Below are positions 24,645 through 33,085 of a stretch of DNA of 64,000 nucleotides, piece after piece; position 1 is the first letter of the stretch, and every line of letters starts with the position of its first letter. Both the position numbers and the translations under genes were made by a program. The DNA is from Butyricicoccus intestinisimiae (GTDB taxonomy: Bacteria; Bacillota; Clostridia; Oscillospirales; Butyricicoccaceae), in assembly GCF_018918345.1 (NCBI RefSeq), contig NZ_JAHLQI010000002.1, forward strand, positions 186,001 to 250,000, read 5' to 3'. The notes below the pieces were generated by a model. That model did not search any database. It saw nothing but the letters and a program-made list of their open reading frames with translations, and was not told the DNA's origin.

Positions 24645-27104
24645 TTATCCGGCTTGATTTTCCCACCACTCTTGGATTTGTCTGCGGACATGCTCGGTCG
24701 TTTCGGTCGGATCCGTCGTTGTTCCGGTGTCGGTGCCTGTGTCGGTGTCGGTATCCGTATCCGTGCCGGTGTCCGTGCGTGTTGTCGTGTCACCGGTGGT
24801 GGTGCGCCTGCGCCGCCTGCTCGAATTGGAGCTGTCCGTGCGGTTGTTGGTCGAACCGGTTCTCCGGAAGCTGTAATGTCCATTCGGGCTGGATACGCGC
24901 TGACCCTCACCGATCGGGTCGTTGCTTCCGCTGAAGCAGTAATACTCATCGGTCACCGTGACGCCAATCGGGAATTTGCGCGTCAAATCCAGCAGCGACT
25001 GGCTGTTCGTGCGCCACTTGTGCATCGTGCATTCTTCCTCCGGCACATCGTCCTTATAGAACTTGCCGGTTGCCACACGGCTGCCGCGCACATCGGAATA
25101 GCACGCCTTGCTCGGCGCCATGCCGCTGTCCAGACAATATTCTGCCTCGACAAAGTCATCTTCATTCGGCTCGTCAAAGCGTTTGTTTTCCTTGTCCTCG
25201 TGCAGCTCGTCCATGACGTCCGACCAGAGCGCCAGCGCCGGATTCGGCTTGAGCGTCGGCAGGCCATAGCCCTCATCGTAACCAAACCAGCACACGCCGA
25301 CATAGTATGGCGTGTAACCCGCAAACCAGCGGTCCTTGTTGTCGGTTGTCGTACCGGTCTTGCCTGCGACATCCATGCCGTCAATGGCGGCGAGCTTGCC
25401 GGTGCCGTTTTCCACAACATTGGTCAGCAAATCGTTGACATAGTACGGGGTGAACTCCGGATGCTCGAAAATCTGTGTCGGCTGATTGTCCTCATTGGAC
25501 AGAATCGTCTCGCCGTTTGCGTCCACGACCTTGGTGTAGCTGACGGCGCTGGAATACTCTCCATAATTTGCCAGAGCCGTATAGCCCTGTGCCATTTCGC
25601 GCACGGTTACGCCGTCGGTCAAGCCGCCCAGCGCCATCGGCGCATAGTCAATATCGCTCTTGCTCAGCGAGGTGAAGCCCAGCTTCTGTGTCAGGAAATT
25701 ATACGCGGACTGCGGCGTCAGCTTATCCATGACACTGACCGCAATGGTGTTGGTGGAATCCGCAACCGCCTGCATAATTGTCGTCTGACCGGCGTAGGTG
25801 CGGTTTTCGTTGCGCGGCCACGCCTTGCCGTTGTTGTTGAACACCGGCATATCCGTCAGCACGGAATACGGGGTAATCAGTCCCTGATCCAGCGCCGGCG
25901 CATAGGTCGCCAGCGGCTTGAGCGAGGAACCCGGCGAACGCTTGGACTGCGTTGCGCGGTTGAGCACCAGACTCTCGGTCTTTTCACCGCGGCCGCCCAC
26001 AACGCCGAGAATATGTCCGGTTTTCGGGTCGACAACCATCATCGCCGCCTGCGGCTTGACGCCATCCTCAGAAATGCTCGGGAAGTTGCTGCTGTTTTCA
26101 AATACGCTTTCCATCGTGTCCTGTACGTCCTTATCCACAGTCGCATAGATGGACAGTCCGCCGCTCGTCACGAGAGACCGCGCATAGGTCTCGGAGTAGC
26201 CGAGCTGGCTCTGCAAATCGTTGACAACGTCCGTAATAACCATGTCGGTAAAGTACGAGTACGCCTTTTTCTGCTGCTGTGCCTCCGTATTTTCGTGATA
26301 CTGCAGCTGCTCGTTAACGGCTTGGTCGTATTCGCTCTTGGAAATATAGCCCTGCTCGTACATCTTATACAGCACGGCCTTCTGCCGCTCCTTGGCGGCG
26401 TCCGGATACTTAAACGGATTGTATGCCGCCGGATTCTGCGTCAGACCCGCAATCAGAGCACACTCCGCGAGATCCAGCTGGTCTACCGGCTTGTTGAAAT
26501 AGGTCTTGGACGCCGTCTGTACGCCGTATGCGTTCTTGCCGAAGTAAATGATGTTCATATACAGCTCAAGAATCGTCTCCTTGTCGTCGACCTTTTTTTC
26601 CAGCGTCAGCGCGCGCATAATCTCCGTGACCTTGCGCTTGACGGAGTAATCATTGTCCTCGGTCATGTTTTTCACCAGCTGCTGGGTGATGGTCGAACCG
26701 CCGTAGCTGTTGCCGCCCGGCAAAATCCAGTGCACGGCGGCACCGAAGGTTCGCTTCCAGTCCACACCCTTGTGCTCATAAAACCGCTGATCCTCAATGG
26801 ACACGAATGCCTTGGAAAGATACTCCGGAATGTCATCCTTGCCGACCCATTCGCGATTTTCCTGACTGGCGAGCTTTTGCAGGGTCTGCTGCTGCCCATC
26901 GTCATCGTTGTAATAAATAACGCTGTTAAATTTCATCGACAGACCGTTGATGTCCAGATCCGCTTCCGGTTTGATGACAAAATTTAAATACAGGACAAAT
27001 GCGCCAAGGCACATTGCCGCTGTTGTCATGCCGATTAAAAACAACGTCAGTAGTACAAAGCCGACTTTGCCAGCCTTGCGTTTTTTCCTGCGTTTGTTTG
27101 CCAA
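24645..27104 (-). CDS. Bifunctional class A penicillin-binding protein (PBP1A type)
   Basis: 819-residue membrane enzyme that polymerises and cross-links peptidoglycan. A basic cytosolic tail and one transmembrane helix (about 15-40) precede the GT51 transglycosylase, which has EDQRFYEHKGVD with the catalytic Glu and GGSTITQQLVKN. The transpeptidase has SxxK in SPGSSLKP, STN and KTGTT. The C-terminus is an unstructured Thr/Asp-rich tail encoded at about 24700-24800 (repeated TDTDTDTG). The TTG at 27104 is chosen because AGGAGG is seven bases upstream. An in-frame ATG at 27137 would translate that ribosome site and has none of its own. Confidence 0.92.
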   Translation of the reverse strand: MANKRRKKRKAGKVGFVLLTLFLIGMTTAAMCLGAFVLYLNFVIKPEADLDINGLSMKFNSVIYYNDDDGQQQTLQKLASQENREWVGKDDIPEYLSKAFVSIEDQRFYEHKGVDWKRTFGAAVHWILPGGNSYGGSTITQQLVKNMTEDNDYSVKRKVTEIMRALTLEKKVDDKETILELYMNIIYFGKNAYGVQTASKTYFNKPVDQLDLAECALIAGLTQNPAAYNPFKYPDAAKERQKAVLYKMYEQGYISKSEYDQAVNEQLQYHENTEAQQQKKAYSYFTDMVITDVVNDLQSQLGYSETYARSLVTSGGLSIYATVDKDVQDTMESVFENSSNFPSISEDGVKPQAAMMVVDPKTGHILGVVGGRGEKTESLVLNRATQSKRSPGSSLKPLATYAPALDQGLITPYSVLTDMPVFNNNGKAWPRNENRTYAGQTTIMQAVADSTNTIAVSVMDKLTPQSAYNFLTQKLGFTSLSKSDIDYAPMALGGLTDGVTVREMAQGYTALANYGEYSSAVSYTKVVDANGETILSNEDNQPTQIFEHPEFTPYYVNDLLTNVVENGTGKLAAIDGMDVAGKTGTTTDNKDRWFAGYTPYYVGVCWFGYDEGYGLPTLKPNPALALWSDVMDELHEDKENKRFDEPNEDDFVEAEYCLDSGMAPSKACYSDVRGSRVATGKFYKDDVPEEECTMHKWRTNSQSLLDLTRKFPIGVTVTDEYYCFSGSNDPIGEGQRVSSPNGHYSFRRTGSTNNRTDSSNSSRRRRRTTTGDTTTRTDTGTDTDTDTDTGTDTGTTTDPTETTEHVRRQIQEWWENQAG
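24700..24800 (-). repeat. Low-complexity GT-rich tract in the PBP tail
   Basis: Repeating GTGTCGGT/GTATCCGT hexamer-like units encode alternating Thr/Asp (TDTDTDTG) in the extracellular tail of the PBP. Such tracts vary easily in length by slippage. Confidence 0.7.
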
Positions 27105-27302
27105 GTTTACTCCTCCTGTGCTGCTGCTCTCGACCATTCAAAACATAGTTGTTCATATTATACCACAATTTACCTAGAAATCTACCCAAAGTTCGATTTT
27201 GCCAGTATATTCCTTAAATTTTCGGAAAAACTGTGAGAAACGGAACAAGATTTTTGGTGAATTCTTCTGTTTTTCAGGAGAAGAAATAGGGGGAACGCTC
27301 TC

Positions 27303-27623
27303 ATGAAACGAATCATCGCCGTGCTGTCTGTAAGCTGTGCCGTCCTGTTCGGGCTGCTGCTGTGGCAGATCGTCAAAGCACCCACTCCAGACACGTCAAG
27401 TGCTATTTCATCACAGCAACAAAGCGACCAGCCGCTGTATCTGGTTCGTGCACAAAAAAACGGCGTGCTCGCCGTGTATCCGTATGGCTCCGACACCGCC
27501 GCCATCGTAACCGATATCCGCCTGTCCTCCCTGCGTGAATACGACCAAGCCCTCATGCAGCGCGGATTCCCGCTGTACTCCGAGCAGGATCTGACGTCCT
27601 TTCTGGAGGACTTTGACAGCTGA
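27303..27623 (+). CDS. Membrane-anchored protein with BofC-like C-terminal domain
   Basis: 106 residues: an N-terminal hydrophobic helix (about 4-24), a Ser/Gln-rich linker, then a small domain (about 44-106: YLVRAQKNGVLAVYPYG, LRLSSL-like core, DLTSFLEDF end). This pattern is like the C-terminal domain found in BofC, a sporulation checkpoint protein, and in many clostridial membrane proteins. AGGGGGAA precedes the ATG. It has its own terminator and is divergent from the PBP gene. Function unknown; the BofC resemblance is from pattern memory. Confidence 0.6.
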   Translation: MKRIIAVLSVSCAVLFGLLLWQIVKAPTPDTSSAISSQQQSDQPLYLVRAQKNGVLAVYPYGSDTAAIVTDIRLSSLREYDQALMQRGFPLYSEQDLTSFLEDFDS

Positions 27624-27630
27624 CACAAAA

Positions 27631-27660
27631 AAACCGGAGAGATTGTCTCTCTCCGGTCTT
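27631..27660. terminator. Bidirectional terminator
   Basis: ACCGGAGAGA / TCTCTCCGGT stem with A7 on the left and TCTTTG on the right, between the convergent BofC-like and pyrophosphatase-like genes. Confidence 0.8.
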
Positions 27661-27664
27661 TGTA

Positions 27665-28222
27665 TCAGTCGTTGTCTTGAATTGTCACCGCGCCGCAATA
27701 GCGCATCAAATACTGCTGCTGGCAGTTCTCCATATACGCTTCCGCCGCGTCCAGATTGTCAAAGGTGACGGAAGTCGCCGGTTTGCCGACAACCTGCTGG
27801 TCATAGCGCAGATAGCGCACCAAAGCCTTGCGGTCTGCCGTCGGAATTTCCTCCACGGTCAGGCAGGCGCTCCAAAACGCATCCGCACAGGCGGCGGACA
27901 GCAGCATCTTTCGCTGTTCTCCCCCGTCCAAATGCAGGGTAATCAGTCCGACCGGACGGCAGCGCACCAGCGTCATCGGCGGCAGCGGGCGCGAGCACAA
28001 AATCACGGTTTCAACCGGCATACCATTTTCTGTATAGGTGCGCGGCAGATAGCCGGTGTTGTTCGGCGCCGCGACATACGGATCGCTCAGGTGCTCCAGC
28101 TGCAGCAGCCCCGTGCTGCCGTCAAAGGCAAGCACAGCGGTGGAACCCATGCTGTTCGCCGTGAAAACGGTATACTCTTCCTTTCGGATCAGATCCGGAT
28201 GCATATCATGCCAAATATTCAT
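27665..28222 (-). CDS. Family I pyrophosphatase relative lacking catalytic residues
   Basis: 185 residues that follow the outline of clostridial soluble inorganic pyrophosphatases: MNIWHD start, STGLLQLEHL strand, NNTGYLPRTYTENGMP, ETVILCSRPLPPMTLVRCRPVG and a C-terminal helix. The active-site signature D-G-D-P-L-D is replaced by NGMPVE, and the Lys/Glu/Tyr residues of the early IPKGSxxKYE segment are also absent (TANSMGSTAVL). All the main Mg2+ ligands are therefore lost. The reading frame is full length and open, so it is more likely a pseudoenzyme with a binding or regulatory role than a decaying gene. It stands alone. Confidence 0.65.
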   Translation of the reverse strand: MNIWHDMHPDLIRKEEYTVFTANSMGSTAVLAFDGSTGLLQLEHLSDPYVAAPNNTGYLPRTYTENGMPVETVILCSRPLPPMTLVRCRPVGLITLHLDGGEQRKMLLSAACADAFWSACLTVEEIPTADRKALVRYLRYDQQVVGKPATSVTFDNLDAAEAYMENCQQQYLMRYCGAVTIQDND

Positions 28223-28285
28223 ACAAATCCCTCCCTTTTCACGGTAGCATTCACATCAACTTATATTATACCACAGAATCGGCTG

Positions 28286-29731
28286 TCAGCCAAGGTATTT
28301 ATACATGTTGTATGCGGTTTCGCTGCGCAGGGCTGCCTTCTGCGGGCCGTAGCTCTTTGCGCCCTCGAGGGAGACGTAGCCGAGCAGACCCTTGCCGTTT
28401 GCCCACTTCACGGCGTTCTTCGCCCAAGAGCTGACATTCTTCGCGTCGGAATAATTCGGCATGCTTCCGCCGCTCGGCTTGCCCGCATGATTGTGCAGGA
28501 CAACCGCCAGCTGCTCATGGGTCAGATTGTCATTCGGTGCAAATTTGGTGCTGCTCATGCCGGACATGAGCTTGGTTTTGTATGCCCAGCGCACCGCGTT
28601 GTAATACCACGCGGAGGAGGAGACATCCTTAAACGGAACCGTGCCGGAGACCGACGGGCTGCCTGCGTTTGCGTACAGAATCTGTGCAATCATCGCGCGC
28701 GTCAGTGCGCTGTTCGGCGCAAACGTGTTTTTCTTGGTGCCGGTCATCAGCTTGTGATCATAGACAAACTGCACGGAATCCTTGTACCATGCCGAGCTGC
28801 TGACATCCGAGAAAATCGAGCTGACGGAGGTGGAGCTGCTCGCACCCGTGCCAAATTCCGGCCAGTACGTGTTCTTTGCCACATTGCCGCGCGCCTTTGC
28901 CACGCTCTCCTTGTTCGCCGGCACTTCATAGTAACAGCACCAGTAATAGCCTGCGTTGTATGCGTTGTCCGCAGATGCCGTGTACGTCAGCATCTTGTTG
29001 TTGATGGTCTTGCCGTTGTACAGGTAGGTATTCGTGTTGGCGGAAAGCTCCTTTTTCAGGTAATACAGCTGACCGTTCAGCGTGGTGTAGTCATAGCCGT
29101 TCTGGCTGCACCAATTTTTCAGCGCCGTAAAACGGGAATTGTGCCACTGGCAAATGCCGTAGCTCGTGCCGTTGTCGCCATAGCAATGCGGATTAAAGTT
29201 GGATTCTGCCTTGATGTTCGCGAGCACGCCGCAGGCAGCCGCAGAGGAATAGTTCATGGTATTGACGAAGAACTTGAAAATCGCCGTTGCATTCGCACCG
29301 GAGGCCTCGACATTCATGGAGCGAACGCCGTCCTGCTCCATGACGGTTGCGTCCGTGCGCTGTGCCAGAATATACGGCACCTCTGCGTCCGGTGCCACGT
29401 CGTATGTATCGGCATCCCACTGCGGGACAAACGCATAGTAGAAATCATCGCTGTTCGCGTAGTCCGCCTGTGTCATCCAGGTGACCGGCAGCTGCTGCTC
29501 CGAGCCGTCCTCCGCAGATACCGAAATGGTCTGCGGCATCTGCGCCGTCAGTTCGCTCTCCTCCTGACCAAGCGTGAAGGATACCTCTCCAATCTCCTGT
29601 CCCGCCTGTACAAAGCCCGCGATTTTCTGTTTGTCCGGCGCGGTATCCACTGCAAATACCATCGTTTGCAGCATGCTCACCGCCAAAACAGACGCCAGCA
29701 CTCCGGCGCCGAACCGTTTTACCTGTTCCAT
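28286..29731 (-). CDS. Secreted lysozyme-like protein with three SLH domains
   Basis: 481-residue exported protein. The signal peptide ends near MVFAVDTA, a Glu/Asp-rich N-terminal region follows (about 30-130), then a phage-tail-lysozyme-like domain (about 140-290: ACGVLANIKAESNFNPHCYGD and SYGICQWHNSRF, where Glu in AESNF is the probable catalytic acid). Three SLH repeats close the protein (about 300-475). It should cut peptidoglycan while bound to the cell surface. ATG 29731 has AAGGAG eight bases upstream; a more distal in-frame ATG at 29761 has no such site. Confidence 0.8.
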   Translation of the reverse strand: MEQVKRFGAGVLASVLAVSMLQTMVFAVDTAPDKQKIAGFVQAGQEIGEVSFTLGQEESELTAQMPQTISVSAEDGSEQQLPVTWMTQADYANSDDFYYAFVPQWDADTYDVAPDAEVPYILAQRTDATVMEQDGVRSMNVEASGANATAIFKFFVNTMNYSSAAACGVLANIKAESNFNPHCYGDNGTSYGICQWHNSRFTALKNWCSQNGYDYTTLNGQLYYLKKELSANTNTYLYNGKTINNKMLTYTASADNAYNAGYYWCCYYEVPANKESVAKARGNVAKNTYWPEFGTGASSSTSVSSIFSDVSSSAWYKDSVQFVYDHKLMTGTKKNTFAPNSALTRAMIAQILYANAGSPSVSGTVPFKDVSSSAWYYNAVRWAYKTKLMSGMSSTKFAPNDNLTHEQLAVVLHNHAGKPSGGSMPNYSDAKNVSSWAKNAVKWANGKGLLGYVSLEGAKSYGPQKAALRSETAYNMYKYLG

Positions 29732-29765
29732 TTGTTTTTCTCCTTTTCCATTGCCTTTCATTTGG

Positions 29766-29805
29766 ACATTCGGAGAAATGAATCTATATTCATTTCTCCG
29801 AATGT
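29766..29805 (-). promoter_or_regulatory. Perfect 18-bp inverted repeat at the mRNA 5' end
   Basis: ACATTCGGAGAAATGAAT and its exact reverse complement, separated by four bases, lie directly after the -10 element and just before the ribosome site of the SLH lysozyme gene. The transcript would begin with this hairpin, suggesting an mRNA-stabilising structure or a repressor operator. Confidence 0.7.
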
Positions 29806-29809
29806 CTGT

Positions 29810-29838
29810 ATCGTATCACACTTTATCCGTTTTGTAAA
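29810..29838 (-). promoter_or_regulatory. Promoter of the SLH lysozyme gene
   Basis: Minus strand TTTACA (29833-29838), 17-bp spacer, TACGAT (29810-29815). Confidence 0.6.
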
Positions 29839-29915
29839 CGTTTTGTAACCGATTTTTTATCTCCGCTGCCGGGCGGAAACAAATCCTCTGCACGCCGTGC
29901 AGAGGATGGATGCGG

Positions 29916-30479
29916 TTATGCCGCCGCGATGAGCTCGAGCAGGGGCACGCCCTTCTCATACAGGTGCTGATAGCACGCGGTGCATTTTTTGTATGCGTCA
30001 AATGTCTGCTGCGCCTGTTCGGCATCTCCATAGCTTTTCCAGTGTCCGCAGCACGAGTAATTCTGTCCCTTGTTGCAGATAAATCCCACCACATCGCGCA
30101 GCGGATAGCCGAGAAAAATGCCGATTTCGTGCGGGAAATCCGCCTGCAGGCACAATCTCCGCGCCAGCTGGCAAATAACCGACTCCATGCCGCCGGACAG
30201 GTCATAGCCGCACTGCCGCAAAAACACGCGGACGTCTTTGCGCTGCACCTCCCGACAAATCCAATCCCAGCGGCACACATAAATCAGGCAGCTTTTTGTG
30301 CGTCGGCACCACTTCATCACGCGGATGCGCAGCCCAAACGGCTTGAGCTTCTCGTTCCACTCCCGAATGGAGTGAAACAATGCCGGTGACGCCGGACAGC
30401 GGAACAAATTGGCGGGCTTGAGGCCGGCAAGCGTTGGCGCGCACCAATCAATCAGCTCCTGCTCCAGTTGTTGTTTCAT
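29916..30479 (-). CDS. DUF3793 family protein, probably iron-responsive
   Basis: 187-residue cytosolic protein. The family pattern is clear: CAPTLAGLKPANLF at the start, then IYVCRWDW, FPHEIGIFLGYPLRDVVGFI and YSCCGHWKSYGD, with conserved cysteines near the end. The biochemical role of DUF3793 is not known; in Clostridia such genes tend to occur near iron or flavodoxin genes. Here two TTAG-N6-CTAA operators sit at its promoter, linking it to the feo and electron-transfer operons. ATG 30479 has GGGAGG eight bases upstream. Confidence 0.75.
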   Translation of the reverse strand: MKQQLEQELIDWCAPTLAGLKPANLFRCPASPALFHSIREWNEKLKPFGLRIRVMKWCRRTKSCLIYVCRWDWICREVQRKDVRVFLRQCGYDLSGGMESVICQLARRLCLQADFPHEIGIFLGYPLRDVVGFICNKGQNYSCCGHWKSYGDAEQAQQTFDAYKKCTACYQHLYEKGVPLLELIAAA

Positions 30480-30528
30480 AGCCATGTCCTCCCTGTCCAG
30501 TATCTCCGCGCGCGGCGGACGGTATACA

Positions 30529-30542
30529 TTAGTTATCGCTAA
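30529..30542 (-). promoter_or_regulatory. TTAG-N6-CTAA operator 1 (DUF3793 leader)
   Basis: TTAG-TTATCG-CTAA, in the leader between promoter and start codon, 56 bp from operator 2. Confidence 0.6.
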
Positions 30543-30584
30543 CCGCTCGTCAAAAACAAGCGCCGGCATATGCCAGCGCAGGTA

Positions 30585-30598
30585 TTAGTCTTTGCTAA
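30585..30598 (-). promoter_or_regulatory. TTAG-N6-CTAA operator 2 (DUF3793 transcription start)
   Basis: TTAG-TCTTTG-CTAA, immediately downstream of the -10 element at 30608-30613, an ideal position for a repressor. Confidence 0.65.
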
Positions 30599-30607
30599 CC
30601 TCTATGT

Positions 30608-30636
30608 AGAATACCAGATATTTTGTGCGTTGTCAA
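30608..30636 (-). promoter_or_regulatory. Promoter of the DUF3793 gene
   Basis: Minus strand TTGACA (30631-30636), 17-bp spacer, TATTCT (30608-30613). Confidence 0.7.
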
Positions 30637-30703
30637 CCCGTTATGCGCAAGGATATAGCAAAACATGCCCTCTCCATCCGGCAAAAGGCATGTTTGTGTG
30701 TGC

Positions 30704-31291
30704 TTATTTTTTCTTCTTTTTGCGCGCCCATTCATCCCAATCAATGCGCTCGTCGCCGCGAACAATCCACGCTTTTTGCGCGATTTCCGCGAGCGGCGAA
30801 TCCGACAGCGAGTCGGAATAAAAGGTCTCAATCTGTGCGTCTCCGAATTTCTCACGGAAGCGGCGAACTTTTTCCTCGCCCCAGCAGTTGACGCCGGTAT
30901 AGGCGCCGGTGTGCGCATCCACGCGCGACGCCATCAAATGCGCAATGCCCAGCCGCCTGCAGGCAGGGCGCAGCAGAAATTCCGGCGACGCGGAAATAAT
31001 GACATCGTCCGCGCGCTGGGTGTCGTTGCGATACCACGACTTGATTTTTTTGATGTGGCTGTCCCAGAATTTCTCCACGAGCTGTTCGGTGTCGCCGACC
31101 GCGCGCAGGAACTGATACATCTGCCGCTTAAACTGCGTTTTATTGATAATTTTCGCCTGATACAGCACAAATGCTGCCGCCGTTCCCGGCCAGCTGTATA
31201 TCATCAGCGGTCTGTGCCGGACGCAGTATAAATAAAAATCCACCGTGCTGTCACCGTGATAGATGGTCTGGTCAAAATCGTATACGTTCAT
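30704..31291 (-). CDS. HAD-family phosphatase (SerB-like)
   Basis: 195-residue cytosolic phosphatase. Motif I DFDQTIYHGDST at residues 5-16 gives the nucleophile pair, IISASPEFL is motif II, and a late acidic motif FYSDSLSDSPL completes the site. The helical cap between motifs I and II fits the phosphoserine-phosphatase or lipid/sugar-phosphate branch. The C-terminus is a run of lysines. GGGGAGAA precedes the ATG. It is six bases downstream of the DegV gene and probably co-transcribed. Confidence 0.8.
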   Translation of the reverse strand: MNVYDFDQTIYHGDSTVDFYLYCVRHRPLMIYSWPGTAAAFVLYQAKIINKTQFKRQMYQFLRAVGDTEQLVEKFWDSHIKKIKSWYRNDTQRADDVIISASPEFLLRPACRRLGIAHLMASRVDAHTGAYTGVNCWGEEKVRRFREKFGDAQIETFYSDSLSDSPLAEIAQKAWIVRGDERIDWDEWARKKKKK

Positions 31292-31297
31292 CTGGTT

Positions 31298-32170
31298 TTA
31301 TTCTCCCCGCTTATCTCCATAGCAGAACAGCGCAACGGTTCCCGGACCGGCGTGCGCGCCGATGACGGTATCCAGCATGTGAATCTCCACCTGCTCCACC
31401 GCTGTATGCGACAGAATATATTCCTTGAGATACTCTGCGTCCTCCTGACAATCGCCGTGGCTGATGGTCACCGGATACGTTCCGATTTCTCGAATGTGCT
31501 TGTTCATCTGTTTTGCCAGCATTTCCAGTGCGCGTTTTCTGCCGCGCGCCTTTTTCCACACGAGCAGCTTGCCCTCATCCGACACATACAAAATCGGCTT
31601 GACGCTGAGCAGACTTCCCATGACCGCAGCGCTTTTCGGCACGCGGCCGCCGCGGTGCAGATACAGCAGGTCATCCACGGTGAACCAATGCACGACATGC
31701 TTGCGGAATTCCTGCGCCCACTCGACCAGCTGCTCGGCGGTATAGCCCTTTGCCTTGCGTTTGGCGGCCTCCCGAATCACGAGGGTCTGACCGCCTGCCG
31801 CCGCCAGCGTATCCACGCAGTAGATTTGATTGCTGTACTTTCCGTCCAGTTCATTTTTGGCGATACAGCCGGTCTGATAATTTCCGCTCAGTGCGGACGA
31901 AAAGCCCAAGTACACGACATCGCGTTTGGACTTCAAAATCCCTTCAAACACACTGGTAAACGCGGAAATCGGCGCCTGCGCCGTCGTAACGGCAGCTCCG
32001 TCGCGCAGCTGCCGATAAAAATCGGAAAACGGAACCGTCTTGCCGAAATCGTCCTCCACGGTATCATATCCGTCTATCGTAAAGCTCAACGGAACAGTAC
32101 AAATCCCGTTTTGGTGCAGAAAACGTTCTTCGATGTCCAAAACGGAATCCGTAACAATGACATATCCCAT
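31298..32170 (-). CDS. DegV family fatty-acid-binding protein
   Basis: 290-residue protein of the DegV/FakB type. In other Firmicutes FakB proteins present fatty acids to the FakA kinase. N-terminal VIVTDSVLDI, TTAQAPISAF near residue 62 and the LGFSSALSGNYQ and VDTLAAAGGQ loops form the lipid pocket. GGAGGGAA lies a few bases before the ATG. No fakA-like kinase is in the window. The glyoxalase gene lies 15 bases upstream, so the two are probably in one operon. Confidence 0.88.
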   Translation of the reverse strand: MGYVIVTDSVLDIEERFLHQNGICTVPLSFTIDGYDTVEDDFGKTVPFSDFYRQLRDGAAVTTAQAPISAFTSVFEGILKSKRDVVYLGFSSALSGNYQTGCIAKNELDGKYSNQIYCVDTLAAAGGQTLVIREAAKRKAKGYTAEQLVEWAQEFRKHVVHWFTVDDLLYLHRGGRVPKSAAVMGSLLSVKPILYVSDEGKLLVWKKARGRKRALEMLAKQMNKHIREIGTYPVTISHGDCQEDAEYLKEYILSHTAVEQVEIHMLDTVIGAHAGPGTVALFCYGDKRGE

Positions 32171-32185
32171 GTATTTCCCTCCGAT

Positions 32186-32554
32186 TTACTTTGCCGGAAC
32201 AATCTCAATCCAATAATTGTCCGGATCGTTGATAAAATAGATGCCCATTGCCGGATTTTCAAAGCAAATGCATCCCATTTCCTTGTGCTTGGCGTGCGCC
32301 GCCTCAAAATCGTCAACCTCCAGCGCGAGATGGAATTCGTTTTCTCCGAGGTTATACGCCTGCGGGTGCTCCTTGAGCCAAGTCAGCTCCAAGCGGTGCG
32401 GCGTCACGCCGTCACCCAGATATACAATGATAAAGTCTCCGCTTTTCGGCGCGATGCGTCCGGTCTCCTTCAAGCCCAGTGCCTTGTCGTAAAACGCGAG
32501 CGACTCCTCCAGATTTTTTACGTTAAAATTATTATGTGCAAAGCGAAACTGCAT
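32186..32554 (-). CDS. VOC-family glyoxalase I-like metalloenzyme
   Basis: 122-residue two-repeat vicinal-oxygen-chelate protein. The four expected metal ligands are present: His in RFAHNNFNV, Glu in RLELTW, His in EFHLALEV and Glu in YWIEIVPAK. This matches lactoylglutathione lyase (GlxI), which detoxifies methylglyoxal, although clostridial members may use another thiol. AGGAGG precedes the ATG. Confidence 0.82.
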   Translation of the reverse strand: MQFRFAHNNFNVKNLEESLAFYDKALGLKETGRIAPKSGDFIIVYLGDGVTPHRLELTWLKEHPQAYNLGENEFHLALEVDDFEAAHAKHKEMGCICFENPAMGIYFINDPDNYWIEIVPAK

Positions 32555-32680
32555 GATAAGTTCCTCCTGATTTTGATTGTTTTACGTCTGTTTCTATTAT
32601 ACGTGCAATTTCGCGCGGGCGCAATGGTTTCCGGCAAAATCTGCACATTTATGCGCCTGCACGCGGCGATTTGTTTTCCA

Positions 32681-33085
32681 TTAAAGCATGTTCAGCAGGG
32701 ATGGATATTGCTGTTGGAGGTTGTCTCTCAGCCGAAGAAACTCTGGGATATATCGGTTCAAAATCACATGCACCAGTCTTTGCGCCTCTGCCCCGTCATA
32801 GATATGCGTCATGCTGTTGCGGTCTTTCAGCATAGCAAGCCAAATTTCTTCATCCAAAAATCCATAAATGGAATACGCCGCTTTGAGAACCTCTCTGGGT
32901 GAGCCGGTATTTCCTTCCTGTCTGCCCTCATATTTCAAAAGCTCTTTGAGCACCTTCCAGCCAAGCTCAAACTGAATATGAAATTTATCAATAATTCCGC
33001 CGATAATAAATTCATTCGTCAAATCTTCTTGTCCGGCGCGTGACAGGACATCGAGATTCGAGCAATAATTTTCAAACTTTTTCAT
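32681..33085 (-). CDS. HEPT-type toxin (HI0074 family) of an MNT-HEPT pair
   Basis: 134-residue all-helical HEPN-fold protein. It carries the RX4HXY signature in the form RNSMTHIY near residue 90, which is the active site of HEPT toxins or ribonucleases. Its start overlaps the end of the nucleotidyltransferase gene by 14 bases. In MNT-HEPT (type VII) systems the MNT antitoxin adenylylates the HEPT tyrosine to neutralise it. Older annotation calls it nucleotidyltransferase substrate-binding protein. Confidence 0.82.
   Translation of the reverse strand: MKKFENYCSNLDVLSRAGQEDLTNEFIIGGIIDKFHIQFELGWKVLKELLKYEGRQEGNTGSPREVLKAAYSIYGFLDEEIWLAMLKDRNSMTHIYDGAEAQRLVHVILNRYIPEFLRLRDNLQQQYPSLLNML

Noticed and set aside
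24513-26987. Very long plus-strand open frame opposite the PBP gene
   Set aside because: The minus strand encodes a complete class A PBP with all motifs; the opposite frame has no recognisable domain.
27104-27137. ATG at 27137 as the PBP start
   Set aside because: It lacks a ribosome site and its first codons are the ribosome site of the TTG at 27104; kept only as an alternative.
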